Assembly: GCA_942491525.1 (NCBI GenBank)
Contig: CALOBW010000007.1
Location: 46,305 to 110,304 of the forward strand
DNA: 64,000 bases
Direction: 5' to 3'
From: CAYWBU01 sp942491525
Lineage (GTDB): Bacteria; Desulfobacterota; Desulfomonilia; UBA1062
Position 1 is the stretch's first letter. Every line of letters begins with the position of its first letter. Under the pieces are notes generated by a model, which was given only the letters and a program-made list of their open reading frames with translations, did no database searches and was not told the DNA's origin. Below are positions 50,645-59,819 of this stretch, piece after piece. The translations under genes were made by a program, and so were the position numbers.

Positions 50645-51235
50645 CTAAAACCAGATGCCGGCGGCGCGTAGAGTCTGGGCGGCGATGTTGATCAGCATGG
50701 TCAGGCCGGCCTTGGCGCCGACCACCAGGGCGATCACCAGCATGGGCGTGAAATCGATGCCGCCGAAGTTAAGCGGGAAGGGGAAACTTTTGCGTATCCA
50801 GCGGTTGATCGGGTCAGTGGCGCTGTAGATGAAGCGCACGATCGGATTGTAGGGGTCAGGGCTGATCCAGGAGAGCACGGCGGCAATGATCACCAGGTAG
50901 AGCACCAGGGTCAGCGGTATCTGCAGGGCCATGTTGAGGCCGCTCAGGGTGTTGGGAATGATGCCGCCCATGTCGATCATGCTCTGGGCCACGGCGTAGA
51001 TCAGGAAGTAGATCCCGGAGATGACCACGATGGGTGAGAAGTCGACCCAGCCGAAACGCAGGGGGAAGTGGCGCCGGGTCCAGGCCATCACCGGATAGGT
51101 GGCCCGGTCAATGAACTGCACGATCGGGTTGCTGCGGCTGGGATTGACCCAGGAGATCAGCACGCCGAAAATAAAAACAAAGAGATAGGCATAGAGCAGC
51201 ACGAAGAGCAGTTTGCCGAGGCTGGAAATTAACAT
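50645..51235 (-). CDS. yggT: YggT family membrane protein
   Basis: This 196-residue protein contains two YggT repeats, each with a hydrophobic helix pair around an SWxxPxxxNPIVxFI motif (SWVNPSRSNPIVQFID and SWISPDPYNPIVRFIY). Such proteins occur next to yggU in many Gram-negative genomes and are linked to osmotic or division functions without a settled role. The ATG at 51235 is preferred, because the following MLISSLGKLLFVL is the first helix and GGAGG lies upstream. Confidence 0.88.
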   Translation of the reverse strand: MLISSLGKLLFVLLYAYLFVFIFGVLISWVNPSRSNPIVQFIDRATYPVMAWTRRHFPLRFGWVDFSPIVVISGIYFLIYAVAQSMIDMGGIIPNTLSGLNMALQIPLTLVLYLVIIAAVLSWISPDPYNPIVRFIYSATDPINRWIRKSFPFPLNFGGIDFTPMLVIALVVGAKAGLTMLINIAAQTLRAAGIWF

Positions 51236-51353
51236 AATTTTGAATCCTCCAATACTCTCTTTATTGCGGATCAATGGCCTTGAATTCAAGAGCTATTTTC
51301 TGGGGAGGCCATGAAGCTTGCCGTAGCTCATAACCTCTGCTAATGCTTATCAG

Positions 51354-54300
51354 GTGAAGCTGAGCAGGGTTGATATCAAGGGATTTAAGTCCATCGCCAA
51401 GAAGACGCGTCTGACCTTTCCGGGCAGCGTGACCTGTATTGCGGGGCCCAACGGCTGCGGCAAGTCAAATGTCATCGATGCCATCAAGTGGGCCCTGGGC
51501 GAGCAGTCGGTGCGTTCCCTGCGTGCCGGTTCCATGAGCGATGTGATCTTCTCGGGCACCGAGGATGCGCCGGCCGGCTCCATGGCGCGGGTGACGCTCA
51601 AATTTGTGCGCGACGGCGGCTACTTTCCCAAATCTCTGGACGGCTTCGATGAGGTTGACATCTCGCGCCGGCTCTACCGCACCGGCGAGAGTCTCTATAC
51701 GATCAATGACGTCAGGTGCCGCCTGCGCGATGTCCACGATCTCTTCATGGATACGGGGCTGGACCGTCACGGCTACGCCATCATTGAGCAGGGCAAGATC
51801 AAGGATATTATTCAGGCCAAGCCCGACGACATCCGCTATCTGATTGAGGAGGCGGCCGAGGTGGGGCGTTTCAGGGTCAAGCGCACCGAGGCCCTCAAAC
51901 GGCTGGAGGCGACCCGCGGCAATCTGGACCGGGTCCAGGACCTGCTCAGCGAGGTCGGCCGGCAGCGGAATTCGCTGAGGGCCCAGGCGGCCAAGGCGCG
52001 GCGCTACCAGGTGCTGCGAGATCAGATCAACACTTCCACCCGGACGCTCTGGGCCTATGAGATTATCGATATCAAGCGCAACCGCAGCGAGCTGGAGCAG
52101 AAGCTCAGGGGCCTTGACGGTTACCTGGAGCTGCTGCACGCCAAGCGCGATGAGCACAAGAGCGAGCTGGCCAGCCTGCGCCAGTGCCGCGACACAGTCA
52201 GGGAGGATCTGGAGAGGGTCAAGACTCAGATCACTGAAGCTGAGAACCGGCTCAACCTGGCGCGCAGTGACAGGCTGGCCAACCAGGGCCGGCTGGATGA
52301 TCTCAAGGCCAGTCTGCAGATGCTTGAAAACAGGATCGTCCAAAGCGGCAGCTCTGCCCAGGATGCTTTGCTGCGCATCGAAGAGGGGCGCCGGGAGGCG
52401 GCCAGGCTGGAGCGGGAGATCAATGAGCAGGAGGCCGCCTTTGCCAGCCGTTCCGGCTCTTTCGATGAGCTCAGGACAGAGGCGCGGGCGCTTGAGGCCC
52501 GGTATGACCAGCAGCGGGCCGAGATGTTTGATGCCATGGGCCATGTGCGGGCCATGGAGCAGCGCCTCAACTCGATGCAGAAGCGGGCCCAGGAGGTGGC
52601 GGTCAACATCAAACGCCGCGAGTCTGAACTGAGGAGCCTCAAGGAGAGTGAGGAGAGCCTCAAGGCCGAGCAGGTGCAGATTGTCGGAGAGTTGGCCGCG
52701 CGCGAGCAGGTTCTGAGCGAGATGCGTGAGACCCAGCAGGCTCTTGAGAGGCGCGCCATAATGCTGCAGGAGCAGCTGGATGAGCATTCGCAGCAGCTGA
52801 TCACCAGGGAGAAGGAGCTGGCCGGCATCAGGGCCAAGCTGCCGGTGCTGGAGCGCATCATCAAGGCCGGCACGCCCAAGGAGTCCAGCGGCGTGCTGGT
52901 GTCGGAGATCATCAAGGCGCGTCCGGGCTATGAGGCCGCGGTGGCGCGCTCCTTGGGCGAGGTGCTGGACTATCAGGTGATTGACGATCTTAATCAGGCC
53001 ATTGATCAGGATGGGCCGGGTTTTGTGCTGCGCGAGCCGCAAGTTGCTGCGGCCGAGGAGCCTGCCGGGGTCATCGGACCGTTGGCTGACTATCTGGAGA
53101 TTGAGCCGGATTATGAATCCCTGGCCGGGATTGCCCAGAGCTATCTGGTCAAGGATCTGGAAAGCGCCATCGGGCTCTGGGAAGGCGGAAAGCGTCAATG
53201 CAGCTATGTGACGCTGGCCGGAGAGGTGCTTGAACCGGGCGGCATCGTGCGAACTTCCAACGCCAAATATGCTGAAGTGCTGAGGGCGCGCAGCGAACTG
53301 GACGAGCTTAATCTGCGCAGTGTTGAGCTGACGGATGAGGTTGAGGGGCTGTGCGGGCTGCAGCAGGATTCACGTGCGCAGCTCAAAAATTTGCGGGAGC
53401 GCCAGGAGAGCGTGCGTAGGCGTGAGCGTGAAGAGGAGCGCGAACTGGAGCGTCAGCGCAGCCGGGCCGGAGAGATCGCAGCGCGCCTGGAGCGCATGGA
53501 TGACCGTGAAAAGTCCTATGCCAATGATATTGCCATGTGGCGCGAGCTGGACGCCAAGCTGGTTGAGGATACGGCGCAGATCGGCCGCGATAAGGAGCAG
53601 CAGCAGGAGGCCATTGCCGAGCAGCAGGCCGCAGTCAGGGCGCTCGAGGAGCAGAAGCTTGCCGCCAGCCGGCGGCTGGAAGAGGCGCAGGCCGGGCTGG
53701 ACCGGGAGCGGGCCAGGGTGGGCGAGCTTAAGGTTGCTAGAGCCTCGCATATAGAACGGATCAAGGGTTTTGAAGAGGATGTCAGGCGGCGCGAGACAGA
53801 GTCGCAGCGCGACCGCGAGCGCATTGCCGAGTTCGGCGCCACCGAGCAGCAGATTATGGCCCAGATCAGCGCGGCCGAGCAGGCTGCGGCCGCGGCTGAT
53901 GATCGGCTCAAGGCGCTGCTGGAGGAGCGTGCACTCAAGACGCCGCTATTTGAGAAGGCCAGCGAGGAGCTCTTGGAGCTTGAGCGCGTGCATGAAGCCA
54001 AGGGCAGGGATGCCAATGAGCGCGAGCGTGAACGCAACGAGATCCAGCTGAAATTTAAGGAGCAGGAGATTGCGCTTAATATGCGTATGGAGCGCATGGA
54101 GGCGCGTTTTGGGCGTGAGTTGCCCGAGGTTCCTGAGGAGTTTGATCTGCAGCAGGTCAGGCAAGAGGTCAGCGAGTTGCAGACCAAGATTGAGAACATG
54201 GGCCAGATCAACTTCACCTCCATCGAGGCCCATGAGGAAGCCCAGAGCCGCTTTGATGATCTGCACCGCCAGTACGAGGATCTGGTGCAGGCGGTTGAGC

Positions 54301-54833
54301 GCCTCAGGGAGGTGATCGCCAATATTGAGAAGGAGAGCAACAAGGCCTTCATGAAGACCTATGTGCAGGTGCGCGCCAACTTCCAGGAGCTCTTCACCAC
54401 CATGTTTGACGGCGGTACCGCCGATCTGGTGCTGCAGGAGTCCGAGGACTCCATGGAGGCCGGCGTCGAGATTTTCGCCTGTCCGCCCAAGAAGAAGCCC
54501 AAGGCCATGAGTCTGCTTTCGGAGGGCGAGAAGACCCTGTGTGCCATCAGTTTTGTTTTTGCGCTCTTCAAGGTTCGTCCCTCGCCCTTCTGCATTCTGG
54601 ATGAGGTGGATGCGCCCCTTGATGACGCCAATGTTGAGCGCATGGCGCGCCTGGTGCGCTCCTTTGCCGCAGACACTCAGTTCATCGTGGTGACCCACAA
54701 TCGGCGCACCATGGAGATGGCCGATGTTATCTACGGGGTCACCTTTGATGTGCCAGGCATCACCAAGGTGGTCTCCATCGATCTGCAGGATGCTCCCGAG
54801 AGCGCGGCTGATGATGAGGAGAGCGCCGCTTAG
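51354..54833 (+). CDS. smc: Chromosome segregation protein SMC
   Basis: SMC is the DNA-loop-extruding condensin ATPase. The 1159-residue protein has Walker A GPNGCGKSNVIDAIKW at 31-46, long coiled coils (about 170-500 and 670-1000), and a flexible hinge around 520-660 (ASSGVLVSEIIK...VIGPLADYLEIEP). The C-terminal head has the signature LLSEGEKTLCAISFVFALF and Walker B SPFCILDEVDAPLDD. The start is GTG at 51354; no strong ribosome site is visible, so nearby alternatives are possible. No scpA or scpB is in the window. Confidence 0.96.
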   Translation: MKLSRVDIKGFKSIAKKTRLTFPGSVTCIAGPNGCGKSNVIDAIKWALGEQSVRSLRAGSMSDVIFSGTEDAPAGSMARVTLKFVRDGGYFPKSLDGFDEVDISRRLYRTGESLYTINDVRCRLRDVHDLFMDTGLDRHGYAIIEQGKIKDIIQAKPDDIRYLIEEAAEVGRFRVKRTEALKRLEATRGNLDRVQDLLSEVGRQRNSLRAQAAKARRYQVLRDQINTSTRTLWAYEIIDIKRNRSELEQKLRGLDGYLELLHAKRDEHKSELASLRQCRDTVREDLERVKTQITEAENRLNLARSDRLANQGRLDDLKASLQMLENRIVQSGSSAQDALLRIEEGRREAARLEREINEQEAAFASRSGSFDELRTEARALEARYDQQRAEMFDAMGHVRAMEQRLNSMQKRAQEVAVNIKRRESELRSLKESEESLKAEQVQIVGELAAREQVLSEMRETQQALERRAIMLQEQLDEHSQQLITREKELAGIRAKLPVLERIIKAGTPKESSGVLVSEIIKARPGYEAAVARSLGEVLDYQVIDDLNQAIDQDGPGFVLREPQVAAAEEPAGVIGPLADYLEIEPDYESLAGIAQSYLVKDLESAIGLWEGGKRQCSYVTLAGEVLEPGGIVRTSNAKYAEVLRARSELDELNLRSVELTDEVEGLCGLQQDSRAQLKNLRERQESVRRREREEERELERQRSRAGEIAARLERMDDREKSYANDIAMWRELDAKLVEDTAQIGRDKEQQQEAIAEQQAAVRALEEQKLAASRRLEEAQAGLDRERARVGELKVARASHIERIKGFEEDVRRRETESQRDRERIAEFGATEQQIMAQISAAEQAAAAADDRLKALLEERALKTPLFEKASEELLELERVHEAKGRDANERERERNEIQLKFKEQEIALNMRMERMEARFGRELPEVPEEFDLQQVRQEVSELQTKIENMGQINFTSIEAHEEAQSRFDDLHRQYEDLVQAVERLREVIANIEKESNKAFMKTYVQVRANFQELFTTMFDGGTADLVLQESEDSMEAGVEIFACPPKKKPKAMSLLSEGEKTLCAISFVFALFKVRPSPFCILDEVDAPLDDANVERMARLVRSFAADTQFIVVTHNRRTMEMADVIYGVTFDVPGITKVVSIDLQDAPESAADDEESAA

Positions 54834-54970
54834 GCTGGTATTTGGCAGTTTTGCAAAAAATGTCCCTTGCTGCTCAAATTTGGGATTGCAAAAAAGATAT
54901 TTTTGTATAGATTAGGGGTACCTGTCTAAATGTTCTTCTATGTAGCTTAGTGAAATAAATAGGAAATTAA

Positions 54971-55957
54971 ATGCCAAGAGTTATTGCAGTCACATCAGGA
55001 AAAGGGGGCGTCGGCAAGAGCAACTTTGTGCTCAACGTGGGAATCGCGTTGGCCATGATGGACTGTACCGTTCAGATTCTGGATGCTGATCTTGGCCTGG
55101 CCAATCTGGATATTCTGCTGGGTGTGCGCCCCATGCGCAACCTGGATGATGTGGTCAGCGGCAGCACGGCCCTGGAAGATATTATCGTTAAAACCGACTA
55201 CGGCGTCGATCTGATTCCCGGCAGTTCCGGTGAACAGAGCATGGCCGACCTGGATGAAGCCAATCTTGACAGCCTGATCAAGGCGGTCGGTGACATCTCC
55301 AGAGATAAGGATTTTCTGCTGGTGGACACCGGTGCCGGCATCTCCAAGAGCGTCGTCTCCTTTCTGATGGCCGTGCCGGAGGTTCTGGTGGCGGTCAGCT
55401 CCGAGCCCACCTCGTTGACCGATGCCTATGCTCTGATTAAGGTTCTGATCAAGAACGGTTTTGAGGGGCGCATCTCCATCTTTGCCAGTGAGGTTAAGGA
55501 CGGCTCTGAGGGGCGTGCCATCTTCAAGAAGGTTTCATCGGCTGCCCAGCGCTTTCTGCATGTGCAGCTTGACTATGCCGGCTGTGTCTGTCGTGATGAG
55601 AAGCTCAAGCTGGCAGTCGGCGAGCAGGTGCCGGTCATTGACCGTTTTCCCTCGGCCGAGATCTCGCGCTGCTACCGCGTGATTGCCACCACCATGCTGG
55701 GCCAGGAGGCTGAGGAGATCAGCAATGACAAGCTCTGGTCGCGCATGGTGCGCATGATGTTCAATGCCTCCAAGCCGCGGAAGCTGGTGCCGGTAAACGG
55801 TGGCCAGAGCAACCCGGCTCCTGCTGTCCAGGGAGATGACAAGATGCTGCAGGCCATCCTGGATGAGCAGCGTCGCACCCGTCTTCTGCTTGAACGCATT
55901 CTTTATAATATTGAGCACGACAACAAACCTACTCTGGTTAAGGGGTCGCGCCACTAA
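54971..55957 (+). CDS. MinD/FlhG-family ATPase
   Basis: This 328-residue deviant-Walker ATPase begins PRVIAVTSGKGGVGKSNFVLN and continues with DADLGLANLDILLG and the switch region VDTGAGISKSV. FlhG (YlxH) proteins control flagellar number and position, and related MinD-like proteins act in division; the GVRPMRNLDDVV and SLTDAYALIKVL stretches fit the FlhG branch. The usual N-terminal DQA helix for the FlhF partner is not seen, and no flagellar gene is nearby, so the role stays open. AGGAAATT precedes the ATG. Confidence 0.85.
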   Translation: MPRVIAVTSGKGGVGKSNFVLNVGIALAMMDCTVQILDADLGLANLDILLGVRPMRNLDDVVSGSTALEDIIVKTDYGVDLIPGSSGEQSMADLDEANLDSLIKAVGDISRDKDFLLVDTGAGISKSVVSFLMAVPEVLVAVSSEPTSLTDAYALIKVLIKNGFEGRISIFASEVKDGSEGRAIFKKVSSAAQRFLHVQLDYAGCVCRDEKLKLAVGEQVPVIDRFPSAEISRCYRVIATTMLGQEAEEISNDKLWSRMVRMMFNASKPRKLVPVNGGQSNPAPAVQGDDKMLQAILDEQRRTRLLLERILYNIEHDNKPTLVKGSRH

Positions 55958-55972
55958 AATAGGGAGGTCGTT

Positions 55973-56482
55973 ATGCGTAGAGGTATGATCGTTCTGGTTG
56001 TGCTTTTGGTGCTGTGCGGTTGCAATGAGTCTGATTCCGGCCAAATCTTATCTAAAGATATCGGTGTTAATCCTCAGCAGGGCATCTCTTTCAAGACCAT
56101 TGAGCAGGGGCAGGATAGCGGATACATGATGGGTGAGGAGTACCCAACTGAAGCGCAGCTCTTTGTAATTAAGACCCAGCAAGAGTTGGATGCATTCTGG
56201 CAGGTTCATTCCAAGACAAGTATTCCGGCGCCGGAGGCTCCCAGTCTGGAAGACGACATGATGCTGATGCTGGTCGACAGGGTAGAACCTAATATCTGCT
56301 ATGATATTGAGATTATTAATTTGATTGAAAATGAAGATGCAATCGTCGTCAATGTCACGCGTGATGTGCCGGCCCGCAGTGTATTGTGCGGTGAAGCACT
56401 GAGCATGCCCTACCACTTCATTCGTATCGCTAAAACCGAGAAGCCCTTCAGGTTGAATATTTCAGATAAGCTTTTTAATTGA
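55973..56482 (+). CDS. Lipoprotein, PrcB-like family, copy 1
   Basis: This 169-residue protein has a lipobox (LLVLCGC, cysteine at about 17). The mature domain (about 45-165) has TIEQGQDSGY, ELDAFWQVHS, MMLMLVDRVEPN and a C-terminal PYHFIRIAK. The layout recalls the PrcB C-terminal domain. It is paralogous to the next gene: both carry T-I-x-x-G-x-D-S-G-Y/F, ELD-x-FW-x-x-HS, D-K/R-VEPN and P-Y-x-x-x-x-A/K. The role is unknown. AGGGAGG precedes the ATG, 15 bases after the ATPase gene. Confidence 0.78.
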   Translation: MRRGMIVLVVLLVLCGCNESDSGQILSKDIGVNPQQGISFKTIEQGQDSGYMMGEEYPTEAQLFVIKTQQELDAFWQVHSKTSIPAPEAPSLEDDMMLMLVDRVEPNICYDIEIINLIENEDAIVVNVTRDVPARSVLCGEALSMPYHFIRIAKTEKPFRLNISDKLFN

Positions 56483-56600
56483 TTCTGACCACAGGTTGCG
56501 TCACATCGGTGTGCAATCTGCTTAAAAGTTAACCATCTGGCTTATGTAATTGCAGGATGTGCCGATCCCCTTATTGAGGATATAAGTGAGGAGGCACATT

Positions 56601-57134
56601 ATGCGTCTAAGGTTTTTAATCACATTTATCGGTCTGGCCCTGCTTACGGGCTGCGTCAAAGACAGCAGCGATTTTTCCGGTGCCGTCGGCTTGGGCGATC
56701 AGTTGAATGCCAAGGTCAGCGCCGCCGCCACGGTTGAGCTCAATACGATTGCTGAAGGCTCCGACAGTGGCTTCATTGTTTCCGAGTTTGCGGTGGAGGA
56801 GCCCACATTGATGGTGCTTGACACCGAGGCTGAGCTTGATGATTTTTGGCAGAAGCATTCCTACATCTTCGATCCCAAGCCGGCCAAGCCCGTGGTGGAC
56901 TTCTCCAGCGAGATGCTGCTGGTTGTGGTTGACAAGGTTGAGCCCAATACCGGTTACTACTTTGAGATGGACGGTCTCTATGAGGTTGACGGTAAGCTGA
57001 GGCTTGAGGTTACCAAGTATGTTCCCGGAGCGGGCACAGTTGCCGGCGCTGAGCTGACCGTTCCTTATCAGATAGCCAAGACGGCCCTCTCCGATGTTGA
57101 GGTGATTCTGCAGCTTAGCGAACGCGAACACTGA
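56601..57134 (+). CDS. Lipoprotein, PrcB-like family, copy 2
   Basis: This protein of about 177 residues has lipobox LLTGC (cysteine about 17) and the same domain as its upstream neighbour: TIAEGSDSGF, ELDDFWQKHS, MLLVVVDKVEPN and VPYQIAKTAL. The two copies have diverged a good deal, so duplication is not recent. ATG 56601 is taken, with AGGAGG six bases before, rather than the GTG at 56586. About 120 bases separate it from copy 1, so it may have its own promoter. Confidence 0.78.
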   Translation: MRLRFLITFIGLALLTGCVKDSSDFSGAVGLGDQLNAKVSAAATVELNTIAEGSDSGFIVSEFAVEEPTLMVLDTEAELDDFWQKHSYIFDPKPAKPVVDFSSEMLLVVVDKVEPNTGYYFEMDGLYEVDGKLRLEVTKYVPGAGTVAGAELTVPYQIAKTALSDVEVILQLSEREH

Positions 57135-57175
57135 ATATGTTTGACAGGGCATAACTGTCCCACTACTCTGCATCT

Positions 57176-58165
57176 ATGCAGAGTAGTTTAATTGATAATT
57201 ATGGTCGCCAGATCCGTTACCTGAGAGTCTCGGTAACGGATCGTTGTAATCTGCGGTGTCAGTACTGCATGCCGGCCGAAGGTCTGGAGTCCATCCCTCA
57301 CGATAGTATCATGCGTTATGAGGAGCTGGAGGCTGTGATCAGGGCCTTTGTTGCGCAAGGGGTTGATAAGGTCCGTCTGACCGGCGGCGAGCCGCTGGTC
57401 AGACGGGGGATTGTCGATTTTGTGGCCCGCTTGCGCGAGATTGAGACAATCAAGGACCTCTCAATGACCACCAACGGCCTGCTGTTAAAGGAGATGGCCG
57501 TGCCGCTGCGGCAGGCCGGATTGATGCGGCTCAATATCAGTCTTGATACGCTCAATGCTGAGCGTTTTCGGTATATTACCCGTTCCGATAAATTCAGCCG
57601 GGTTATGGGCGGCCTGGAGGCGGCTCTGAATGCCGGCTTTGATCAGATCAAGATCAATGTGGTGGCCATGCGCGGTGTCAATGATGATGAGATTGCTGAA
57701 TTTGCTGCGCTTTCGATTGACAAACCGCTGCAGGTCCGCTTCATCGAGTTGATGCCGATGGGCTGTGCCACCCGCTTCAATGATGCCAGCCTGATTGAGG
57801 CCGCCGAGATCAGAAGACGCATCGAGGCGGTTTACGGTCCGCTGGAGGCCATCAACTATTTTGACGGCCCGGCCAGCGTCATGCGCATCAGAGGTGCCGC
57901 CGGAACCATCGGCTTGATCAAGCCCTACAGTGAAGAGAGTTTTTGCAGTCGGTGTAATCGGGTGCGTTTGACGGCCAACGGATTTATCAGGCCCTGCCTC
58001 TTTTCGGACAATCAGATCGATGTTTTGACGCCATTGAGGGCCGGGGATGGAGATCTGGACAGTCTTGTGCTCAGGGCGATAGCCGAGAAGCCGCAGGCCC
58101 ATCTGCGCAGCGACGGCCACCTGGTTGCCAGCTGCAATGGGCGGATGAATAAAATTGGTGGTTAG
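57176..58165 (+). CDS. moaA: GTP 3',8-cyclase (molybdenum cofactor step 1)
   Basis: MoaA is a radical-SAM enzyme that rearranges GTP in molybdopterin synthesis. The 329-residue protein has the N-terminal cluster motif Cys24-x3-Cys28-x2-Cys31 (DRCNLRCQYC), the SAM-binding RLTGGEPLVRR and the C-terminal second cluster SFCSRCNRVR...RPC. The length is standard. It ends four bases inside the convergent gene at 58162. Its partner MoaC is not in the window, but moeA lies at 32778-33971. Confidence 0.96.
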   Translation: MQSSLIDNYGRQIRYLRVSVTDRCNLRCQYCMPAEGLESIPHDSIMRYEELEAVIRAFVAQGVDKVRLTGGEPLVRRGIVDFVARLREIETIKDLSMTTNGLLLKEMAVPLRQAGLMRLNISLDTLNAERFRYITRSDKFSRVMGGLEAALNAGFDQIKINVVAMRGVNDDEIAEFAALSIDKPLQVRFIELMPMGCATRFNDASLIEAAEIRRRIEAVYGPLEAINYFDGPASVMRIRGAAGTIGLIKPYSEESFCSRCNRVRLTANGFIRPCLFSDNQIDVLTPLRAGDGDLDSLVLRAIAEKPQAHLRSDGHLVASCNGRMNKIGG

Positions 58166-58509
58166 GCTACTGCCCGGGCCGAATCAATCAGCTGGCTGAA
58201 AGTTGTCAGTTCCTGCTTAAAGAGAATCTTGTTGGTGTGCAGAAACGATAGTCCTGATTTTTTCTTTTTGCCGCAGTCGGAAGCCCAGACGGACTTGGCG
58301 TATAAAGAGATCTCAGGATCGATTTCTGGGTGTTCAATGTTCAGCAGGATGACGTCGCCAACTGGAATGTCGACTCCGGAGATGCAAACCCCGTCTTCGC
58401 AGGCATCCAGGATGTAGACACCCTTCTGGCTGCCTTCAATCTCGACCTTGCCATTCAAGTTGGGGATGGTGATTCTTTCCAGTAGTCTTTTCTCTTTAAT
58501 TTTTGCCAT
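58162..58509 (-). CDS. Small PilZ-like protein
   Basis: This 115-residue soluble protein begins MAKIKEKRLLERITI, similar to a PilZ arginine motif (RxxxR is partly kept, KRLLER). The next motif, DACEDGVCISGV, would be a degenerate D-x-S-x-x-G. The beta pattern that follows (DVILLNIEH, ISLYAKSVW) fits a PilZ barrel. c-di-GMP binding is doubtful because the second motif lacks serine. It may be a tetrameric or non-binding PilZ variant. The gene overlaps the end of moaA. Confidence 0.55.
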   Translation of the reverse strand: MAKIKEKRLLERITIPNLNGKVEIEGSQKGVYILDACEDGVCISGVDIPVGDVILLNIEHPEIDPEISLYAKSVWASDCGKKKKSGLSFLHTNKILFKQELTTFSQLIDSARAVA

Positions 58510-58617
58510 AACACGACACTAATAATGAAAAATAGAGTTTCTGTCAAGGCATAAACCTAGATGATTGCAGGAGATATTGCCCTTATTATAGCAAAGGGGC
58601 GCTGATTACGCTTGTTT

Positions 58618-59091
58618 TTAGCCCACCATGTAGGTTGCGGTGCCAATGGCAATCAGGCTCTGTTGGTCGTTGTGCAGCTCCATCCGGGTCACCGCAATTT
58701 TTTGACCGGTACGTAAAATTTCTCCGCGGGCCGTGAAATAATCGCCCTGCCCGGGGCGCAGGTAGTCAACCCGCAGGTCAATGGTGCCCATGCGCACGAA
58801 GCGCTGGGTGATCTCCTCGATGGGCAGGCCCATGGTGGCCTGCAGCAGGCCGGCGCCGGCGGCCACGCCGCCGATGGTGTCCAGCGCCGCCGAGATGACG
58901 CCCCCGTGCAGGATGCTTTTGTGAGTGTTGCCTACCAGGCTCTCCTGCATCTTGATGCGGGCCGTGGCCTGATTCAGGCTGACCTCCTCAACCGTAAAGC
59001 CGATGGTCCGGTTGAAGGGCATGTTCTGATTGTAGACCTGCTTCAGGAGCTCTAGATATTCATTAATATTTTTGTCCAAGGTGCCCTCCAC
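58618..59091 (-). CDS. PaaI-like hot-dog thioesterase
   Basis: This 157-residue thioesterase should hydrolyse acyl- or aryl-CoA. The catalytic region NTHKSILHGGVISAALDTIGGV (about 53-74) has the HGG and Asp typical of PaaI/YiiD-type enzymes. The RVDYLRPGQGDYFTARGEI strand is also characteristic. Together with the two beta-oxidation operons it may recycle CoA, though substrate choice is unknown. It diverges from the receiver gene at 59169. Confidence 0.85.
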   Translation of the reverse strand: MEGTLDKNINEYLELLKQVYNQNMPFNRTIGFTVEEVSLNQATARIKMQESLVGNTHKSILHGGVISAALDTIGGVAAGAGLLQATMGLPIEEITQRFVRMGTIDLRVDYLRPGQGDYFTARGEILRTGQKIAVTRMELHNDQQSLIAIGTATYMVG

Positions 59092-59168
59092 TCCTTATCT
59101 CTTAGGGAGAATCGTTCAGGGCGTCAAGGGCTCTTGTCAATGTGGAGCGCCGGCCTATATTACTGACT

Positions 59169-59558
59169 ATGCGAATCTTAATAGCTGATGATGATCCGGG
59201 GATCCGTAAGTTTATGCTTAAGGCCTCGGCTCCGATCGGAGAGTGTGAGATTGCTGAGGATGGTGTTCAGGCGGTTGAGATGTTCAGGGGTGCATTGGCC
59301 GACCAGCCCTATGACCTGGTCCTGATGGATGTCATGATGCCTAAAATGACCGGCCTGGATGCCATTGAGCAGATTCGTGAGATAGAGCGCCAGAATTACA
59401 TCCCCCAGGAGAGCCAGGTGCACATTGTGGTGGTCACGGCCCTGGATGATTCCGTCACCTATGAACAGGCCACTTTCAGCGGCGCCGATGCCTATCTGGT
59501 CAAGCCGCTCAAAGTTGAGCAGTTCCAAGCTGTAATCCGCTCTCTGGGAATTGCCTGA
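59169..59558 (+). CDS. Stand-alone response-regulator receiver
   Basis: This 129-residue CheY-like protein is complete: acidic pair IADDDPGIRKF (residues about 6-9), phospho-acceptor Asp in VLMDVMMPKM (about 53), threonine in VTALDD and lysine in VKPL. No output domain follows, so it works by binding a partner. The ATG at 59169 is chosen because the acidic pair must lie near the start. No kinase is next to it. It ends before the tRNA gene. Confidence 0.9.
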   Translation: MRILIADDDPGIRKFMLKASAPIGECEIAEDGVQAVEMFRGALADQPYDLVLMDVMMPKMTGLDAIEQIREIERQNYIPQESQVHIVVVTALDDSVTYEQATFSGADAYLVKPLKVEQFQAVIRSLGIA

Positions 59559-59579
59559 TAAAAATCTCAGAAATGAGGC

Positions 59580-59608
59580 TTGACAAAAAAAAATCTCTTG
59601 CATATATG
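59580..59608 (+). promoter_or_regulatory. Promoter of tRNA-Gly
   Basis: TTGACA (59580-59585), 17-base spacer, TATATG (59603-59608). It lies 12 bases before the mature tRNA, with transcription predicted to start near 59615. Confidence 0.75.
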
Positions 59609-59620
59609 TAGCCCCACACT

Positions 59621-59695
<75 letters not shown>

Positions 59696-59703
59696 ATGCG
59701 AGC

Positions 59704-59735
59704 AAGGCCGTGCTTTTTCAGCACGGCCTTTTTTA
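59704..59735 (+). terminator. Terminator of tRNA-Gly
   Basis: AAGGCCGTGC / GCACGGCCTT, a perfect 10-bp stem with a seven-base loop, is followed by TTTTATTG. Confidence 0.9.
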
Positions 59736-59774
59736 TTGTCTCTGAAGAGCCGGCTTGACATCTGGGCAAACTTT

Positions 59775-59811
59775 CTTTAGTTATACTACATAGACTTTAT
59801 AAATACTAAAG
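59775..59811. promoter_or_regulatory. Inverted repeat before the XRE-cupin gene
   Basis: CTTTAGT (59775-59781) and ACTAAAG (59805-59811) have centres 30 bp apart. They lie between a TTGACA (59755) with a nearby TATACT (59782) and the GTG start at 59820. This is a plausible autoregulatory operator, though the arms are short. Confidence 0.4.
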
Positions 59812-59819
59812 GAAGAGGC

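Noticed and set aside
51465..53198. Open frame of 577 codons on the minus strand
   Set aside because: It is antisense to smc, whose motifs and length are complete. The leucine-rich translation is a shadow of the coiled-coil codons.
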